A stretch of 64,000 bases of DNA, taken from NCBI GenBank assembly GCA_004802705.1, contig SGPL01000006.1, positions 88,445 to 152,444 of the forward strand, given 5' to 3'. The translations under genes were made by a program, and so were the position numbers. The DNA comes from Bondarzewia mesenterica (Eukaryota > Basidiomycota > Agaricomycetes > Russulales > Bondarzewiaceae). The notes below the pieces were generated by a model, which was not told where the DNA came from, did not search any database, and saw nothing but the letters and a program-made list of their open reading frames with translations. Of this stretch, positions 13,388-26,399 are shown in pieces. The stretch's first letter is position 1; each line of letters starts with the position of its first letter.

Positions 13388-14877
13388 ATGGTTCCGGTCA
13401 TTCTCCACGGATCCAACGGCCACCCACACACCAGTGGTTATCACTGGAACAATTCACGAGCCACTCGCGGACGGGTCTTGGACACGCGCAATTCAGAACC
13501 AGGTCCTGGGATCGGTGCCGTGGTATAGTCTCCCCGAGACAGAGTCACTCGTCAACCTTCGTTTCTCAGGATCCTCCTGTCTGATCCGTGATACCTTCCA
13601 TCTCTTTGAGCATCACTTATGAGCACGAGGATGTGAGGAACCACGAGGTGCGCATCCCCGTCGGTTAACCATGACAGAAATTCTTCTTTTCGATGCTCAG
13701 AGTCACACCATTTAAAGGGCTTTGAGTACTCGCAACCATTAGAGCGTACTCTCGCATCACCGCAATCCGGCGATTTTCGCCGACTCGCATTTGCGAGGGG
13801 CTCTGCAACAACGGCCACTGCGATCTCGTCGTTGGGCACCAATGCGCACGTAGTGAGCATGAGCGGCATCTACGGCGGAACGTCTCACTACATGGCGCGC
13901 GTCGCGAACTACAACCAAGATCTCGAGACCACGCTTGTCGAGTTTGAAGACGGCAATGAAGGAGAAATCAAGGGTGCTCTCTGGGAAAATACGAAGGTGC
14001 GCACCTCCTATCAACACGGCTGTACAGTATGTTCTGACATGACGATTACAATTGCTTTGGTTCATCTGGATAGGATCCCCAACAGATCTTACGCTGCGCC
14101 TGATTGACTCATCGTCCGCACTGTCTCCATCGCCCATGCACACACCTCTCCAACCTCAGTCTTCGTCGACAATACGTTCCTCTCACCGTTTTATTCCTCC
14201 CCGCTGCTGCAAGGGGCTGGCATCGTCGTGCGCTCGCTCACTCAATATGTCAATGGGCACCCCGAAGTAGTCGTGGCCGCGCTGAGACTGCCCGCACGCC
14301 GCAGTGCGAGATTTGAGGGCTGGCGTTCCTACAGAACGCGATCGGGGCAGCGCCAAGCGCGCCCGACTACTGGCTCGCGCAGTGGAGTGCCAAGACACTG
14401 CATCTGCGCATGAACGCCAAGGGCGCAACGCACCGGCCGTGGCGCGTGCGCTGGTTGCCAGCACATCATGGACATCATCTACCCCGGACGCGCAACGCGT
14501 CCTCCCGCCGCTCGCTCCTCGCATGCAGAGCGTTGCATCAATATCTTTGTCGCTGCACCGCAAGAGGTCCCGCACGATCGGTCGTTCCCTTGCGGTGGTA
14601 TGATCTCGTTTAGGATCTGCGATGTCCTCGAAGAGGCGCAACGGTTCCTCAAGGCGATGAGACTATTCGCCTTGGCGCAAAGCTTCGGAGGCGTGGAGAG
14701 TCTTGCGGAGTTGTCGGCGTTGATGATGCATGGGAGCATTCTGCCGAAGGAGTGGGAGTAGTTGGGCATTGGGGAGAACTTGATCCGACTGTCGGGGGTG
14801 TCGGGGAAGAGAAAGATCTGGTGAGAAATGTGTTGCAGGCGCTTCAAGTGGCTGTCACCGGTAAGAACCAGGTGTGA
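13388..14877 (+). pseudogene. Cystathionine gamma-lyase pseudogene, copy 3
   Basis: Homology runs from the start (MVPVILHGSN) to LQALQVAV and beyond. A piece of about 80 bp near 13,510-13,560 is foreign to copy 1, and the first intron region is altered. The exon around 13,830-13,996 keeps NAHVVSMSGIYGGTSHYMA and ETTLVEFED without the extra T. The lysine that binds PLP is replaced by glutamine (TQYVNGH, AAA to CAA at about 14,245), so the product could not be an active lyase. A stop (GAGTAG) interrupts the C-terminal exon near 14,757. Confidence 0.87.
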
Positions 14878-14929
14878 GTGTCATGTACGACAATCTCTTA
14901 CAAGAACTACTAAGTACCAGGGAGTCCCG

Positions 14930-17375
14930 GATGGAATGCTTAGAGCTACTATCAGGCGCTCGTACTTGAATCTTTTCACGTTACGATTTTTATTTCGTCT
15001 TATCCCTCGCTACTCAGGCTACATGTCAGGCTACTTTTTTGTGAAATATCTCGATTTGCGCATTCAATGTTGGCGGTTTCTATCAAGTTTATCCAAATTC
15101 TTTTTTGGATCTTTATGGATCCCCCTCATCGCACGTGACTCTCGCTGCGTTCTGCCAGCGGCCCGCCAGCCACTGCCAGTTTGGCCTTCATACACAGAAC
15201 GATTGTCTTCTGTGTGAGGTCTGCAAAGGAGACTAGTTCGGCCTGTCTCTCTACTTCATGAACGCGTCTCCACACCCCTGCTGCCAATGTTTAATCGTCA
15301 ATATTACCTGCTTTCCAGCTGTCGTGCAAAATATCCAATATCATCTGCATTTCCCTTACTACTGAGTGCAGCCCGAGCCTCGAACGACAGTACAGTTTCC
15401 GGAGGGTATGAGCCTGAGATTGGATACTAATGCTACTTAGCAAACTCGATGTTAATCATTGCGAAGAACCTTGAAAGTCAGTTCTGAAATGAATTGTCCG
15501 TTGTGGAGTGCGTCGTTACGGTCAGGATTTAGGTCAGCAAATGGTGAGTTTCCTGGTTGTTTCGTGGCACACTGTTGTTCTCCCTGACTTGAGTCGCAGA
15601 CGACATCGCTCGAAGAAGGTTTGCAATTAATGGGCAATAACTGAGGCTGTATGCAAAGGAAGCGTTGTCAACTGATGAAGAGTGCTGAGATTGAGTGGTG
15701 CATGCGACTCGGGTCCTGCCTGTCCTCGCTGTCGAAAACAAGAACTGGATGCAGAAACATCCCCGGTCGTGAGCTACAATCCGGCATCGCATCTGTTGCA
15801 TAGATGCAGTCAAATTCCTTGCGAGCGTTAGAAATAAGGCCATGACCGAAGAACCTGTCGGAGACGTATCATACACTTGGTCGATCGAGTTGATGACGAA
15901 AATGTACGTCCTGCATCCGGAGATCAATTTTCTCGGACATCGTGTCGCTGAGTTGTCGTGGAATTGCAGCGCATGCATCTCGTTGATCGCAATGCACGCA
16001 CTTTATAAACACCGAGTCGCCCCTGGGTGCCTTCATCATACGACGTTTTGTTTGTATGCACTTCGAACCAGCGGAACCTGATCCCCGACGAGAAGAGGAG
16101 CAAGTTGTTGAAGAGTTTAGCAAACGATGGTGCCGTCGTGTGTTAGAACATGCTCCGCTGGCTCAGCGACGATTCAGCGAAGTGACTTTGACGAGTGAGT
16201 TCTAGACCAATTGTCAACCGGTAGTCCGTGCTTAATGACTTCTATTATCCCCCCCTTTCCCGTCTACTTTGTACATACTGCATTGTCGCGCATCTGGAAG
16301 GCTTTTTTTTAATATATCAGCCGTGTGTATGCGAATTGAGATGCCAGAATCTTACTCCATCGCAACGATCGAAGACATCATTATTACCCCAAGGTCGCAG
16401 AATGTCTCCAGCTTAGGGTCAGGTACAAATTTCACTCAGAACTTATGTGCCAAGTATTGCGACCATCTGATCGCAGTCAAGTCCTTTTCAATGGATTGTT
16501 GGTGAGGTGAGTCTTCTCAGTTTCAGTGCAAGTGGGATACACAGTGATGTAACTTTGCCAGACTCAGACTATTGATCAGTGCAATAACCACCATTTATGG
16601 CGAGACTCCGCACTTCGTTTTGGTTGCCATCCAAACTTGACATGATTGGATCAGACCTACGGGTGAGTGACAAGTCCATTGTGGTTGCCAACGAAAGCAT
16701 TTGATCACGAAACTGGCGCAGTCTTTTCAGATCTCATGTCGTAGTGACTCTAAGGGAGACAGCTATGTGAAGAATCTCAGGCTTCCTGGTCTTCTCTGAT
16801 TCGTGGAAGCTCATCCTCCGGATGACTGAATGGCGGGACGAGGATGGTCGTGAGTATCCTGTGCGTACCTGCAAAGCCATTACCGTGACAATCACGGGAA
16901 CCAGGCGTTTCCTTACTGGTCGAAATCAGAAGTATCGATTCTGTCCAGAACCTCTTACGATGAAGTGAAAGCGCCCCTCATCCATGAACATCCAATAGTA
17001 ATACTAATTTCACCTATACGTTGAACAGAGCCGGCTGGAATGCGATTCTGAGTCGGTCTCTCTCATCTGTGCGGGGGTGCGTTTTTTCTTGCACAATTGG
17101 GTACATAACGAAATGAATGATTCCTGTTCGTCCCCGACGTCACTTTGATTGATTTAAAGCTATTTGTAGAGCATGATGGAAATCGCAGCAAGTTCTACCT
17201 CTGCAATCCGCAGAAACCTATTCACTCTCGGAGATATGCGATGATCATCTGGTCTACTTCAGTCTTCGACCAAATGAATGCGGCCCAAATCCAAGCCGAC
17301 AATTCTCATACAAGTTCTTAAGGTGCCTCGGCGTTCCACTTTACTTCCACATACTCGAAGTCGATCTTGACGGTC
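14930..17375 (+). other. U segment, copy B: unrecognised coding-like region
   Basis: This copy has the longest open pieces of the U family. One frame at about 15,990-16,195 reads HALYKHRVAPG, EPDPRREEEQVVEEFSKRW and RRVLEHAPLAQRRFSEVTLT before a GTGAGT donor. After an intron-like gap ending in ATATATCAG, about 16,385-16,505 reads PKVAECLQLRVRYKFHSELM and LRPSDRSQVLFNGLLV. At the two-leucine site copies A and C carry TAG in place of the first leucine codon. The segment holds no recognised domain. It precedes the DUF6534 gene as in the other copies. Confidence 0.45.
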
Positions 17376-19510
17376 ATGGCCCCCCCAAGCGAAAATGTGA
17401 ATGAGGTGGTGAGGACAAAGTTCGGCCCCATGCTTTTAGGCGTTATCGTCTCCGCAATGTGAGTCTCTACGCCTCATAACTCAATGTCCACAGTGCTATT
17501 CATCGTTGACGACCTACTCATCCTCGACTGATTCGAGCCATAGACTGTATGGTGTAACGTTTTTGCAGACCATTTATTATTTTGATCACTACCCGAAGGA
17601 CACGATTGTGTTGAAAGCGACGGTACGTCAACATGACCCTGTACAGTCTTAGGGCGACTTATGTGACCTTTTTTGTCCACATCATCGTAGGTCGCTGCGT
17701 TGTGGTGAGTCTCGGCAGTGTATGCCGGCGCGTACCATTTTCGTACGAAACGAATTTCACCAGGATTATCGATACATTGATCATGGCACTGGATTGTCAC
17801 GCGGTGTACTACTTCTCTATCCTGAGATTTGGCGATGTATCGGTGTTCGGCTCCCAGACGTGGTACGTACGTCTCGGTTGGAAACATCGAAAATATCTCT
17901 GACTTCCACAACGATGAATCACAGGAGCCTGGATGTGAGTTTATGTGAATATTTGAGCTAGCTACTTCTGACTGGTTTTCGTCATTATCAGCTCGAGAGT
18001 ATACTCGCCGTTGAGTTCTTATAGTCTACCCTCTGTATCGCTCGTAGTGACTTGCCATATGATGCAGGGTTTCGTGATGTTTATGTGTCAATTGTAAGTG
18101 GAAATGCTCACTTATTGACGCCGACTAACATCCGTTAGGTTCTATGTGATCAGGATACGCAGATGTATGCACCTACCCATGCTTGACTGGGAACTGCATG
18201 ATGTTCTGAATTAACAATTCCAGTGAACAAGGGTTTTTACCCGGGATCGAAGATCGCGGGTTGTATATTTTATTTTTTGGTTCGTATCCACTTGGCGCTT
18301 CACACCTTCAACGGACTCATCCAAGGATGATCTTCAGTGTCTGCTCGCTGTAGTGACGTTTGCGACCAGCTTGGGTACGTGATTTGATCCATCGAAGGAC
18401 CCAGTCTGGTTGGCTCATGTTGACTTCTGCACAGCTATCACTGCACTCGTGTGAGTGATCTGGACTAATTGATACAGCTGGCCATGCCAGCTCATTATGC
18501 TTATTATACAGCTTTTCAAGGCCAACATGGAGCACAAACGGTATTATACAGGTAGTGGTCTAACTCATCACAACTTATTCAAGCTCAATATCATTTCCTT
18601 TTTTTTCTATACAGTCACTTACCATTGTGAACGTCGTCTCCGCCACCACCCTTGATTTTCTCATCACGATTATTCTATGCTTCATCTTGTATCAACATGG
18701 GAGGGGGCTCAAAGGGTGACCATTTCGTTTCTTTGTCATCAACTCATCCCAGTCTGACGGAATTGTGTCAGTTCTAACATGATCAGTCGACTCATGACGT
18801 TCCTGATCACTCGGGGAATCATCACGAAGTAAGTGTAGCGCCGTCTGGGTCTTGGTGCCAGATTATTCAATTTTCATTTTCAGCATCAATCAAATGCTCC
18901 TTCTGATAACTGTTCGTGCATCACGCCCGTTACATGCTGGTCTTGTCACTCATGATACAGGCCTAGTATCTGGCTCTGACCTCCAACCTGATCTGGGTTT
19001 TCTTCCATCTGATAATGTGTAGAAGTGCGTGTTTTCATTGGATTCAGTGACGGAAGAATTCTGCTGACACCTTCTGTATTCAGTTTATACGAATGCAGTT
19101 CTGGCCACGTACGATTGCATCCCTATCTTAATGATCAAACATTGACGCCGCTACATAGTCTGAATAATCGATCACGGATCTGGGGCCACTCTGAATACAT
19201 CTCTAGGGGTTCTGCCACCCAAGATTCCAAGTCGGCTTATTCGCAGTTGTCTTTCCATATGCCTAACCTGGTCGTGAGTGCTCCGGATACTCATTCTACA
19301 TGCTAATTCTGCAACATTGCCGCACACAATCCCAGGAAAGTGCCGGAGTTGAAGATTCGACATTCACACCTCACGTTGGCTATCCGGTAAGTAATCTCAG
19401 ATTTTCCCACATAATATTTGGCGCTGATTTAATGACAGTCGGCTGGAGAGCTCTGTATCAGAATGGCCAGACCCGGTGACGACGTCGGGACGCTGGACTT
19501 AGTTGTCTGA
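17376..19510 (+). CDS. DUF6534-family membrane protein, copy B (mosaic)
   Basis: This is the same gene architecture as copy A. It starts MAPPSENVNEVVR then FGPMLLGVIVSAM, LYGVTFLQTIYYFDHYPKD, IDTLIMALDCHAVYYFS, GDVSVFGSQTW, GFVMFMCQL, VNKGFYPGSKIAG, VVTFATSLG, SRLMTFLITRGIITK and VYTNAVLAT then LNNRSRIWG. The 5' exons match copies A and C. From about 17.84 to 19.10 kb it instead matches copy D, and after that it matches C again. The last exon has two extra bases relative to A and C, so the tail becomes SAGELCIRMARPGDD and stops at 19,508-19,510. It looks largely open, and a functional gene is possible. Confidence 0.68.
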
Positions 19511-20440
19511 TATTAGTGGATGGTGGCCCGCCATCTCGCTGTGCATAATAGCTCGTAGGGCAGATGCTCCTCTTTACTACTTATGATTTCGTCTGGACCT
19601 ACCTCCTTGTGCTGTGTTGACTGGTGTACATATCAACGCTCCCATCAGAATATATACTGACTCTTCGCATTGACTACACGCGCGTCGGCCGCGCATCGTC
19701 TTCGCAGTACTCATCACAATCCTGGTCACACATATTGTATCAGACTGACGCTGGATATCTTCGTTCAGGAAGATGACAACTTGAATAGACCAATTGTGTG
19801 AAAGATATCTGGCCAAACCCGAGCACAACGAATAGATCTGAGTAGATATCCTTGCGAAACTAACTTATGTAAGCAAGCATCTACATCGCATTCCGTACAT
19901 ATCACAGCGGCCGCATTACCGCAGACTACCGCACGTAGGTGAGCCTAGGTGAGCTCGATGGCATCCGTCGCTCACGACAACTCGACTCGCGCCCGTTGCT
20001 TAAACTTGCTCCCTACGTCGCGTGCTGCGCTAATTTGAGTGCCTTGGCATCCGTTCATTGTTTTCCAATAAGCCAACTGACGATCGCGAAGTACGCTCGG
20101 GCCCTGATGGTTGAATCTGATCATCCGATGCGCCCAGCATCACAGAATACTCCTTTACGACGGGCCACTCACGCCCAAGCGAGTGAAGCGCAATGTCCAG
20201 CGAGATGATCTCTTTTTTGAACGACGGAGACAAGCGGCCTGGTTTCGGAGTTAGTTAAGTATGTACAAGTATATCGCATACCATGAGTCCCTTCAAGTCA
20301 GCTTACCTGTTTTTGACAGAATGACGGGTCCTTGCTTGCTTTATCCAGTCAGCCTGAGACCCATAAACTTAAATTGATTATGTCCCATCCTGTTTCTCTT
20401 CCCACTCACCGGCACACCCATATTTCATCCGATCCACACC
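19511..20440. other. Spacer between DUF6534 copy B and CYS3 copy 4
   Basis: The second half (about 19,940-20,365) repeats the spacer before CYS3 copy 2. The first half, 19,511-19,930, is unlike the corresponding GTPase-fragment region of the first unit, and I see no gene in it. Confidence 0.5.
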
Positions 20441-20445
20441 AAACA

Positions 20446-21776
20446 ACGGCCCCAGTCGCTCTCAACAGATCCGACGCGCACATACATACCAATGGCTATC
20501 CCCGGAAAAAGCTCGATTTCATGGACAGGTTTGGGACACGCGCGATTCATGTCGGTTTCGGAACCAGATCCTGAGACCGGCACCGTGATACCTTCCATCG
20601 CTTTGAACACATCATATAAGCAGGACGGTATGTACTATGGGGAACCACAGGGTGTGTATCTCCATCTGTGAACTATAACAGTTCTTATTTTCGGCACTCA
20701 CACATTTTTAGGGCGACGAATACTCGTGATCCGGAAATCCCACTTGCAACGCATCACTAGAATCCGGCGGTGTATACCACTCGCATTTGCATCTGGCTCC
20801 ACAACGACCGCGATCATGATACATCTACGGTGGGACGTTCCGCTACATGGCTTGCGTCGCGAAAGAAAACCAAGGTCTCGAGACCACGTTTTGTCGACCT
20901 CGACAACGCCGATGAAGCAAAAATCAAGGGTGCTCTTTGGGAGAATACCAAGGTGTGCACTTTCTGTCACCACGCGCGTGCACGTCTCCTGACAGGATTG
21001 TGTTTCCTTTACTAGCTCATCTGAATAAAATCCCCCACAAATCCTACGTTGCACCGGATTGACATCCCTCACATCGTCGCCATCGCTCGCGCACACCCCT
21101 CCAACCCTCTTGTCCTCGTTGACAACACATCCCTCTCATCATTTTATTCTTTCCCGCTGGTGCAAGGGGCCGAAATCGTCATGCACTCGCTCACCAAATA
21201 TGTGAACGGGCACTCTGACGTCGTCATGGGCATGCCCAAAATGTCCGCACACCACAGCGCGACGCTTGAGCGCCTGGCATTCCATCGGGGCAGTGCCAAG
21301 CGCGCACAACTGCTGATTCGCGCAGCAGGGCGCCAAGACGCTGCACCTGTGCATGAAGACTCACGGGCGCAACGCACTGGCCGTGGTTCGCGTGCTGGCC
21401 GCCAGCCTCTCTCACGTCACGAATGCCATCTACCCCGGGCTCGCAACGCACTCGCCAACACCCTCGCCCGCCGTTTCCTCTCCCCGTTCCCCTACGGCGG
21501 CATGATCTCGTTTAGCATCCGCGGAGGCCTCGAGGTGCAACGGTTCCTCAAGGCGACGAGACTATTCACCTTGGCGTAGAGCATGGGGCGCGTGGAGAGT
21601 CTTGCGACGTTTCCGGCGTTGATGACGCATGGGAGCATTCCTCCGAAGGAGTGGGAAAGTTGGGGATTGGGGAGAACTTGATCTGACTGTCGGTGGGTGT
21701 CGGGGACGAGGAGGATCTAGTGAGAGATGTGTGCAGGTGCTTCAGGTAGCTATCGCCAGTGAGAACGAGGTGTGAG
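20446..21776 (+). pseudogene. Cystathionine gamma-lyase pseudogene, copy 4
   Basis: The start codon is lost: ACG stands where copies 1-3 have ATG. The second exon has a deletion, so EYSRSGNPN is followed almost at once by the SLESGG equivalent. The segment around 20,830-20,950 keeps YGGTFRYMA and shares with copy 1 the extra T before GTCGACCTCG. The exon with SLTKYVNGHSDVVMG is intact, but later exon parts are deleted and frameshifted (for example near 21,280-21,300 and 21,480). The end matches the family tail. Confidence 0.87.
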
Positions 21777-21829
21777 TATCATGCACGACGATCTCTTACA
21801 AGAACTACTAAGTACCAGGGACTACCAGG

Positions 21830-24192
21830 GAGTCCCGGATGGAATGCTTAGAGCTACTATTAGGCGCTCGTACTTGAATCTTTTCACATTACGATTTTTA
21901 TTTCGTCTTATCCCTTGCTACTCAGGCTACACGTCAGGCTACGTTTTTTATGAAATTATCTCGATTTGCGCATCCAATTTTGATCAAGTTTATCCAATTT
22001 TTTTTTTGATCTTTTTGTATCCTCTTCATCGCACGTGACTCTCGCCGCGTTCTGCCAGTTCGGCCTGTCCCTGCCTGTCCCTCTCTGCTTCATGAACGCG
22101 TCTCGACACCCCTGCTGCCAATGATTCATTGTCATTATTACCTGCTTTTCAATTGTCATGCAAAATATCCAATATCATTTGCATTTCCCTCCCCACTGAG
22201 TGCAGCCCGAGCCTCGGACGACAGCTCAGCTTGAGTGTGGCCCACTTACAGCTTTCGGAGGGTATGAAGGGGTATGAGCCTGAATTTTGAAATTGGGTAC
22301 CAAGGCTACTTAGCAAATTCAACGTTAAGTATTGCCAAGAATTCTTAAAGTCAGACTTGAGATGGATTGTCCGTTGTGGAGTGCGTCGTTAGGATTGAGG
22401 TCAGCAAAAGGTATTCCTGGTAACTGGTTGTTTCATGGCATACCATTGATTTCTTGACTTACGTCGCAGATGACATTGCTCGAAGAAGGAAGGTTCGCAA
22501 TTAATGGGAAATAACTGAAATTGGACCCAAAGACAACGTTGTCGACCTATAAAGAGTGCTGAGATTCAATGGTGCGTGCGCTGTCGAAAACAAGAACTGA
22601 ACACAAAAACACCCCTGCTCGTGTGCTACAATCCGGCATCGCATCCGTTGCATAGACACAATCAAATTCCTGGCGAGCGTTGGAAATAAGGCCATGACCG
22701 AAGAACCTGTCGGAGACGTATTATCCACTTGGGTCGATCGAGTCGACGACGAAGGTGTACGTCCTGCATCCGGATATTTCTTTTTCTCGGACATCGTGTT
22801 GCTGAGTTGTCATGGAATTGCGGCGCATGTGCGTCGTTGATTGCAATGCACGCACTTTATAAACACCGAGTCGCCCCTGGGCGCCCTCATCATGCGACGT
22901 TGCTTTGTATTGACTTCGAACCAGCGGAACCTGATCTTCAACGAGAAGAGGAGCAAGTTGTTGACAACTTTAGCATATGAGGATGCCAGTGTGTGTTAGA
23001 ACATGCTCCGCTGGCGCAGCGACGATTCAACGAAGTGACTTTGACGAGTGAGTTCTAGACCAATTGACAACTGGTAGTTCGTGCTTAATGACTTCTATTA
23101 TCTCCCCCTTTCTCGCATACTTTTCACTGCATTGCTGCGCGTTTAGAAGGATTTTTTAATATACCAGCCGTGTGCATGCGGATTGAGAAACGCCAGAATT
23201 TTACTCCATCGCAAGTGCACGCTCGAAGACATTATTATTACCCCAAGGTCGCAGAATGTCTCCAGCTCAGGGTCAGGTACACATTTCACTCAGAACTTAT
23301 GTGCCATGCATTACGACGGTCTGATCTCAGTCAAGTCCTTTTCAATGGATAGTTGGCGAGGTGAGTCTTCTCAGTTTCAGTGCAAGTTGGATGCACAGTG
23401 AATTACCTTCACCAGACTGAGATCCTGTTGATCTGTGCAATGACCGCCATTTATNGTGAAACTCCGCCCTTCGCTTTGGTTGTCATTCATACTTGACATG
23501 ATTGAATCGAACCTATGGGTGAGTATCAAGTTGCCGCCGAAAGAATCTGCTCGCGAAAACTGACCCTAATGAACACAGCTATGCGGAGAATCTCAGGCAT
23601 CCGGGTCTTCTCTGATTCGTAGAAGCTCATCCTCCGGATGACTGAATGGCGGGACGANGATNATCGCGAGTATCCTGTGCATACCTGCAAAGCCATTACA
23701 GTCNGTCACAAAGACCGGACGTTTCCTTGCTGGTCGAAATCAGAAGCGTCGATTCTGTCCAGTGAAGTGAGAGCGCCCNAGGCTCATCCATGAGTATCCG
23801 ATAGTGATGCCAAATCTACCTATATGATGAACAAAGTCCGCTAAAATTTGANTCCGAGTCGTTCNCTTATCTGTGCGAGGGTGCGTGTTTTCTTGCGCAN
23901 TTGATTACACACAGCAAAATGAACTATTCCTTTTCTTCCTTAACGTCACTTTGATCGATTTATAGCTATTTATGGAACGTGCTAGAAGTCACAGCAAGTT
24001 CTACCTCCGCACTCCGCAGAAACCTATTCACTCTCGGAGATATGCGAAGATCGTCTGGTCTACTTCCGNTCTTCGACTAAATGAATGCCGCCTAAGTTCC
24101 GAGAAATCCAAGTCGAGAATTCTCATACAAATTCTCAAGGTACTTCGGCGTTCGACTTCACCTCCACATACTCGAAGTCGNTCTTGACGGTC
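21830..24192 (+). other. U segment, copy C: unrecognised coding-like region
   Basis: This copy is very similar to copy B. It includes HALYKHRVAPGRPHHATLL, EPDLQREEEQVVDNF and LEHAPLAQRRFNEVTLT ending at a GTGAGT donor near 23,050. The next piece reads YYPKVAECLQLRVRYTFHSE and LRRSDLSQVLFNG, then TAG at 23,350-23,352. A stop also follows DNFSI near 22,978. Ambiguous bases begin at about 23,455. No known family was recognised. Confidence 0.42.
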
Positions 24193-26329
24193 ATGGCCTC
24201 CCCAAGGGAAAGTGTGANTGAGGTGGCGAGGACAACGTTCGGCCCCATGCTTTTAGGCGTTATCGTCACTGCAATGTGAGTCCCTACGCCTCGTAACTCA
24301 ATGCCCACCGAGCTATTCATCGTTGACGACATACGCATCTTCCACTGATTTGAACTATAGACTGTATGGTGTAACGTTTTTGCAGACCATTTATTANTTT
24401 GATCACTACCCGAAGGACACGATTGTGTTGAAAGCGACGGTACGTCAACATGACCCTGTACNGTCTTAGGGCGACTTNTGTGACCATTTTGTCTACATCT
24501 TCGTAGGTCGCTGCGTTGTGGTGAGTCTCGGCAGTGTATGCCGGCGCGTACCATTTTCGTACGAAAAACGATTTCACCAGGATTATCGATACGTTGATCA
24601 TGGCACTGGATTGTCACGCGGTGTACTACTTCTCTATCCTGAGGTTTGGTGATGCATCGGCACTTGGTGAACAGACATGGTTCGCTCCAGCTATTAATTT
24701 TGACTCAATCATTCAAAGATCTCACCTGCATTTACTCAATCACAGGAGCATGGACGTGAGTCTTCAAGACTAATTTCTGAAACGACCTGCGTGGGCTATC
24801 ATTTGACTGCAATCCTTATCATCATCAGCTCGAGAGCTCACTCACTGTTGAGTTATCTTCAACCATCTTCTACATCAGCTATCTTGACCGAATGCCTGAT
24901 GCAGGGCTTCGTGATGTTTCTATGTCAAATGTAAGTGTACAACAACTTTTCGCAGGTTTATGCCAAATTCACGACTATTTAGGTTTTTCGTCTTTCGGAT
25001 ACGAAGATGTATGTATCTACGTCCAGCTGACATCCGAAGAACGTCCTGAGTTGAAATTTCAGTGAACAAGGGATTCTATCCGGATTCCAAGCTCGCGCGA
25101 TGGACATTTCATTTTCTGGTTCGCATTATCTGCTCCTCACACTTTTCCAGGGCAACCGGATTAAGCACCCGATATCCAGTCTCTGCTTACTATAGCAACA
25201 TTCGCGACTAGCTTGGGTGCGTGCCGTATCCTGGCATCTTGGTTAAATTCGCTCACTCGTATATCTTCCCAGTCATCACCGTACTTGCGTAAGTCATTTC
25301 AATCGATCATGGAAGAGAAGGCCGCATCAATACCATGCTCGATATGCAGCTTTTCGAAGGCGGCATGGAACACGATCACCACGGGAACAGTACATGTAAG
25401 AGTTCATCTATCGCAACCTCTTTGAGTGTCAATGATCTTTATCTTGTTAGCAACTCAGTCGCTCGTCATTGGAAATGTTTCCCTCGCCGCTGCTACCGAC
25501 TTCTTCATTACGATCGTCCTGTGCATCACCTTGTATTCGAATCGCAGCGGGCTCCAGGGGTAAACACTCTATCTCTTTTATTATTTACGTACTCAGTCCC
25601 TAGCTGACGGACGCGTCTCAGCTCAAACATTATCAATCGACTCATGACATTCATGATCACCCGGGGGATCATCACAAAGTCAGTATCAAATTTTTTCCTA
25701 AGAGGCGGGATGCTAAAAAGTTCTTTTTCCAGTATCAACCAAATGCTCACTCTGATAACTGTTCGTATACTGTGCCCTTTCTGCGCTCCATTGTTGCTCA
25801 TCGCACGAACCTAGTATATCGCCCTTGATTCTAATTCAACCTGGGTTCTTTTTCATCTGATCACCAGCAGAAGTTCATTCCTCCATCAGATTTGATACGG
25901 AAAGGTTTTGCTGACCACCTTCCTATTCTAGTATATACAAATGCAGTTTTAGCCACGTATGATTACATCCCTCCCTCTCTTGATGATCAAACGTTGACGC
26001 CGCTACATAGTCTGAATAATCGATCACGGGTCGGGGGTCGCTCTCAGTTCATCTCTGGTGGTTCTGCTGCCCAAGATTCCGAGACGGCTTGTTCGCAGAT
26101 GTCTTTCTGTACACCTGACCTGGTCGTGAGTGCTTCGCATACTCACTTTACATGCTAATTCTGCAACTTCGCTGCACACAATCCCAGGCAAGTGCCAGAG
26201 TTGAAGATCCGACATTCACATCTCACGTTGGCTATTCGGTAAGTAATCTCAGACTTCCTCGCATAATATATGGCACTGATTTGATGACAGTCGGCTGGAG
26301 AGCTGTATCAAAATAGTCCGACCCGATGA
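24193..26329 (+). CDS. DUF6534-family membrane protein, copy C
   Basis: Starts at MASPRESV and ends GELYQNSPTR-stop at 26,327-26,329. Pieces seen in order are FGPMLLGVIVTAM, LYGVTFLQTIYYFDHYPKD (one ambiguous base in Y), IDTLIMALDCHAVYYFS, GDASALGEQTW, LESSLT, GFVMFLCQM, VNKGFYPDSKLARWTFHFL, IGNVSLAAATDFFITIVL, INRLMTFMITRGIITK, INQMLTLITVR, and VYTNAVLAT joined to LNNRSRVGG. The hydrophilic tail QDSETACSQMSF, missing from copy A, is present. Every exon I could trace is open, making this one of the best candidates in the array for a working gene. A multi-pass plasma or endomembrane protein is expected. Function is unknown. Confidence 0.72.
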
Positions 26330-26399
26330 CCACGTCAAGAGACGCTGGACTTAGTGGTCTGAAAATATTGTCAACGGATTCGAAATTGTATCATGAATA

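Noticed and set aside
15529..15978. 149-codon minus-strand frame in U copy B, partly conserved in copy C
   Set aside because: The conservation is explained by DNA-level duplication. The plus strand has the better-supported exon and donor structure.
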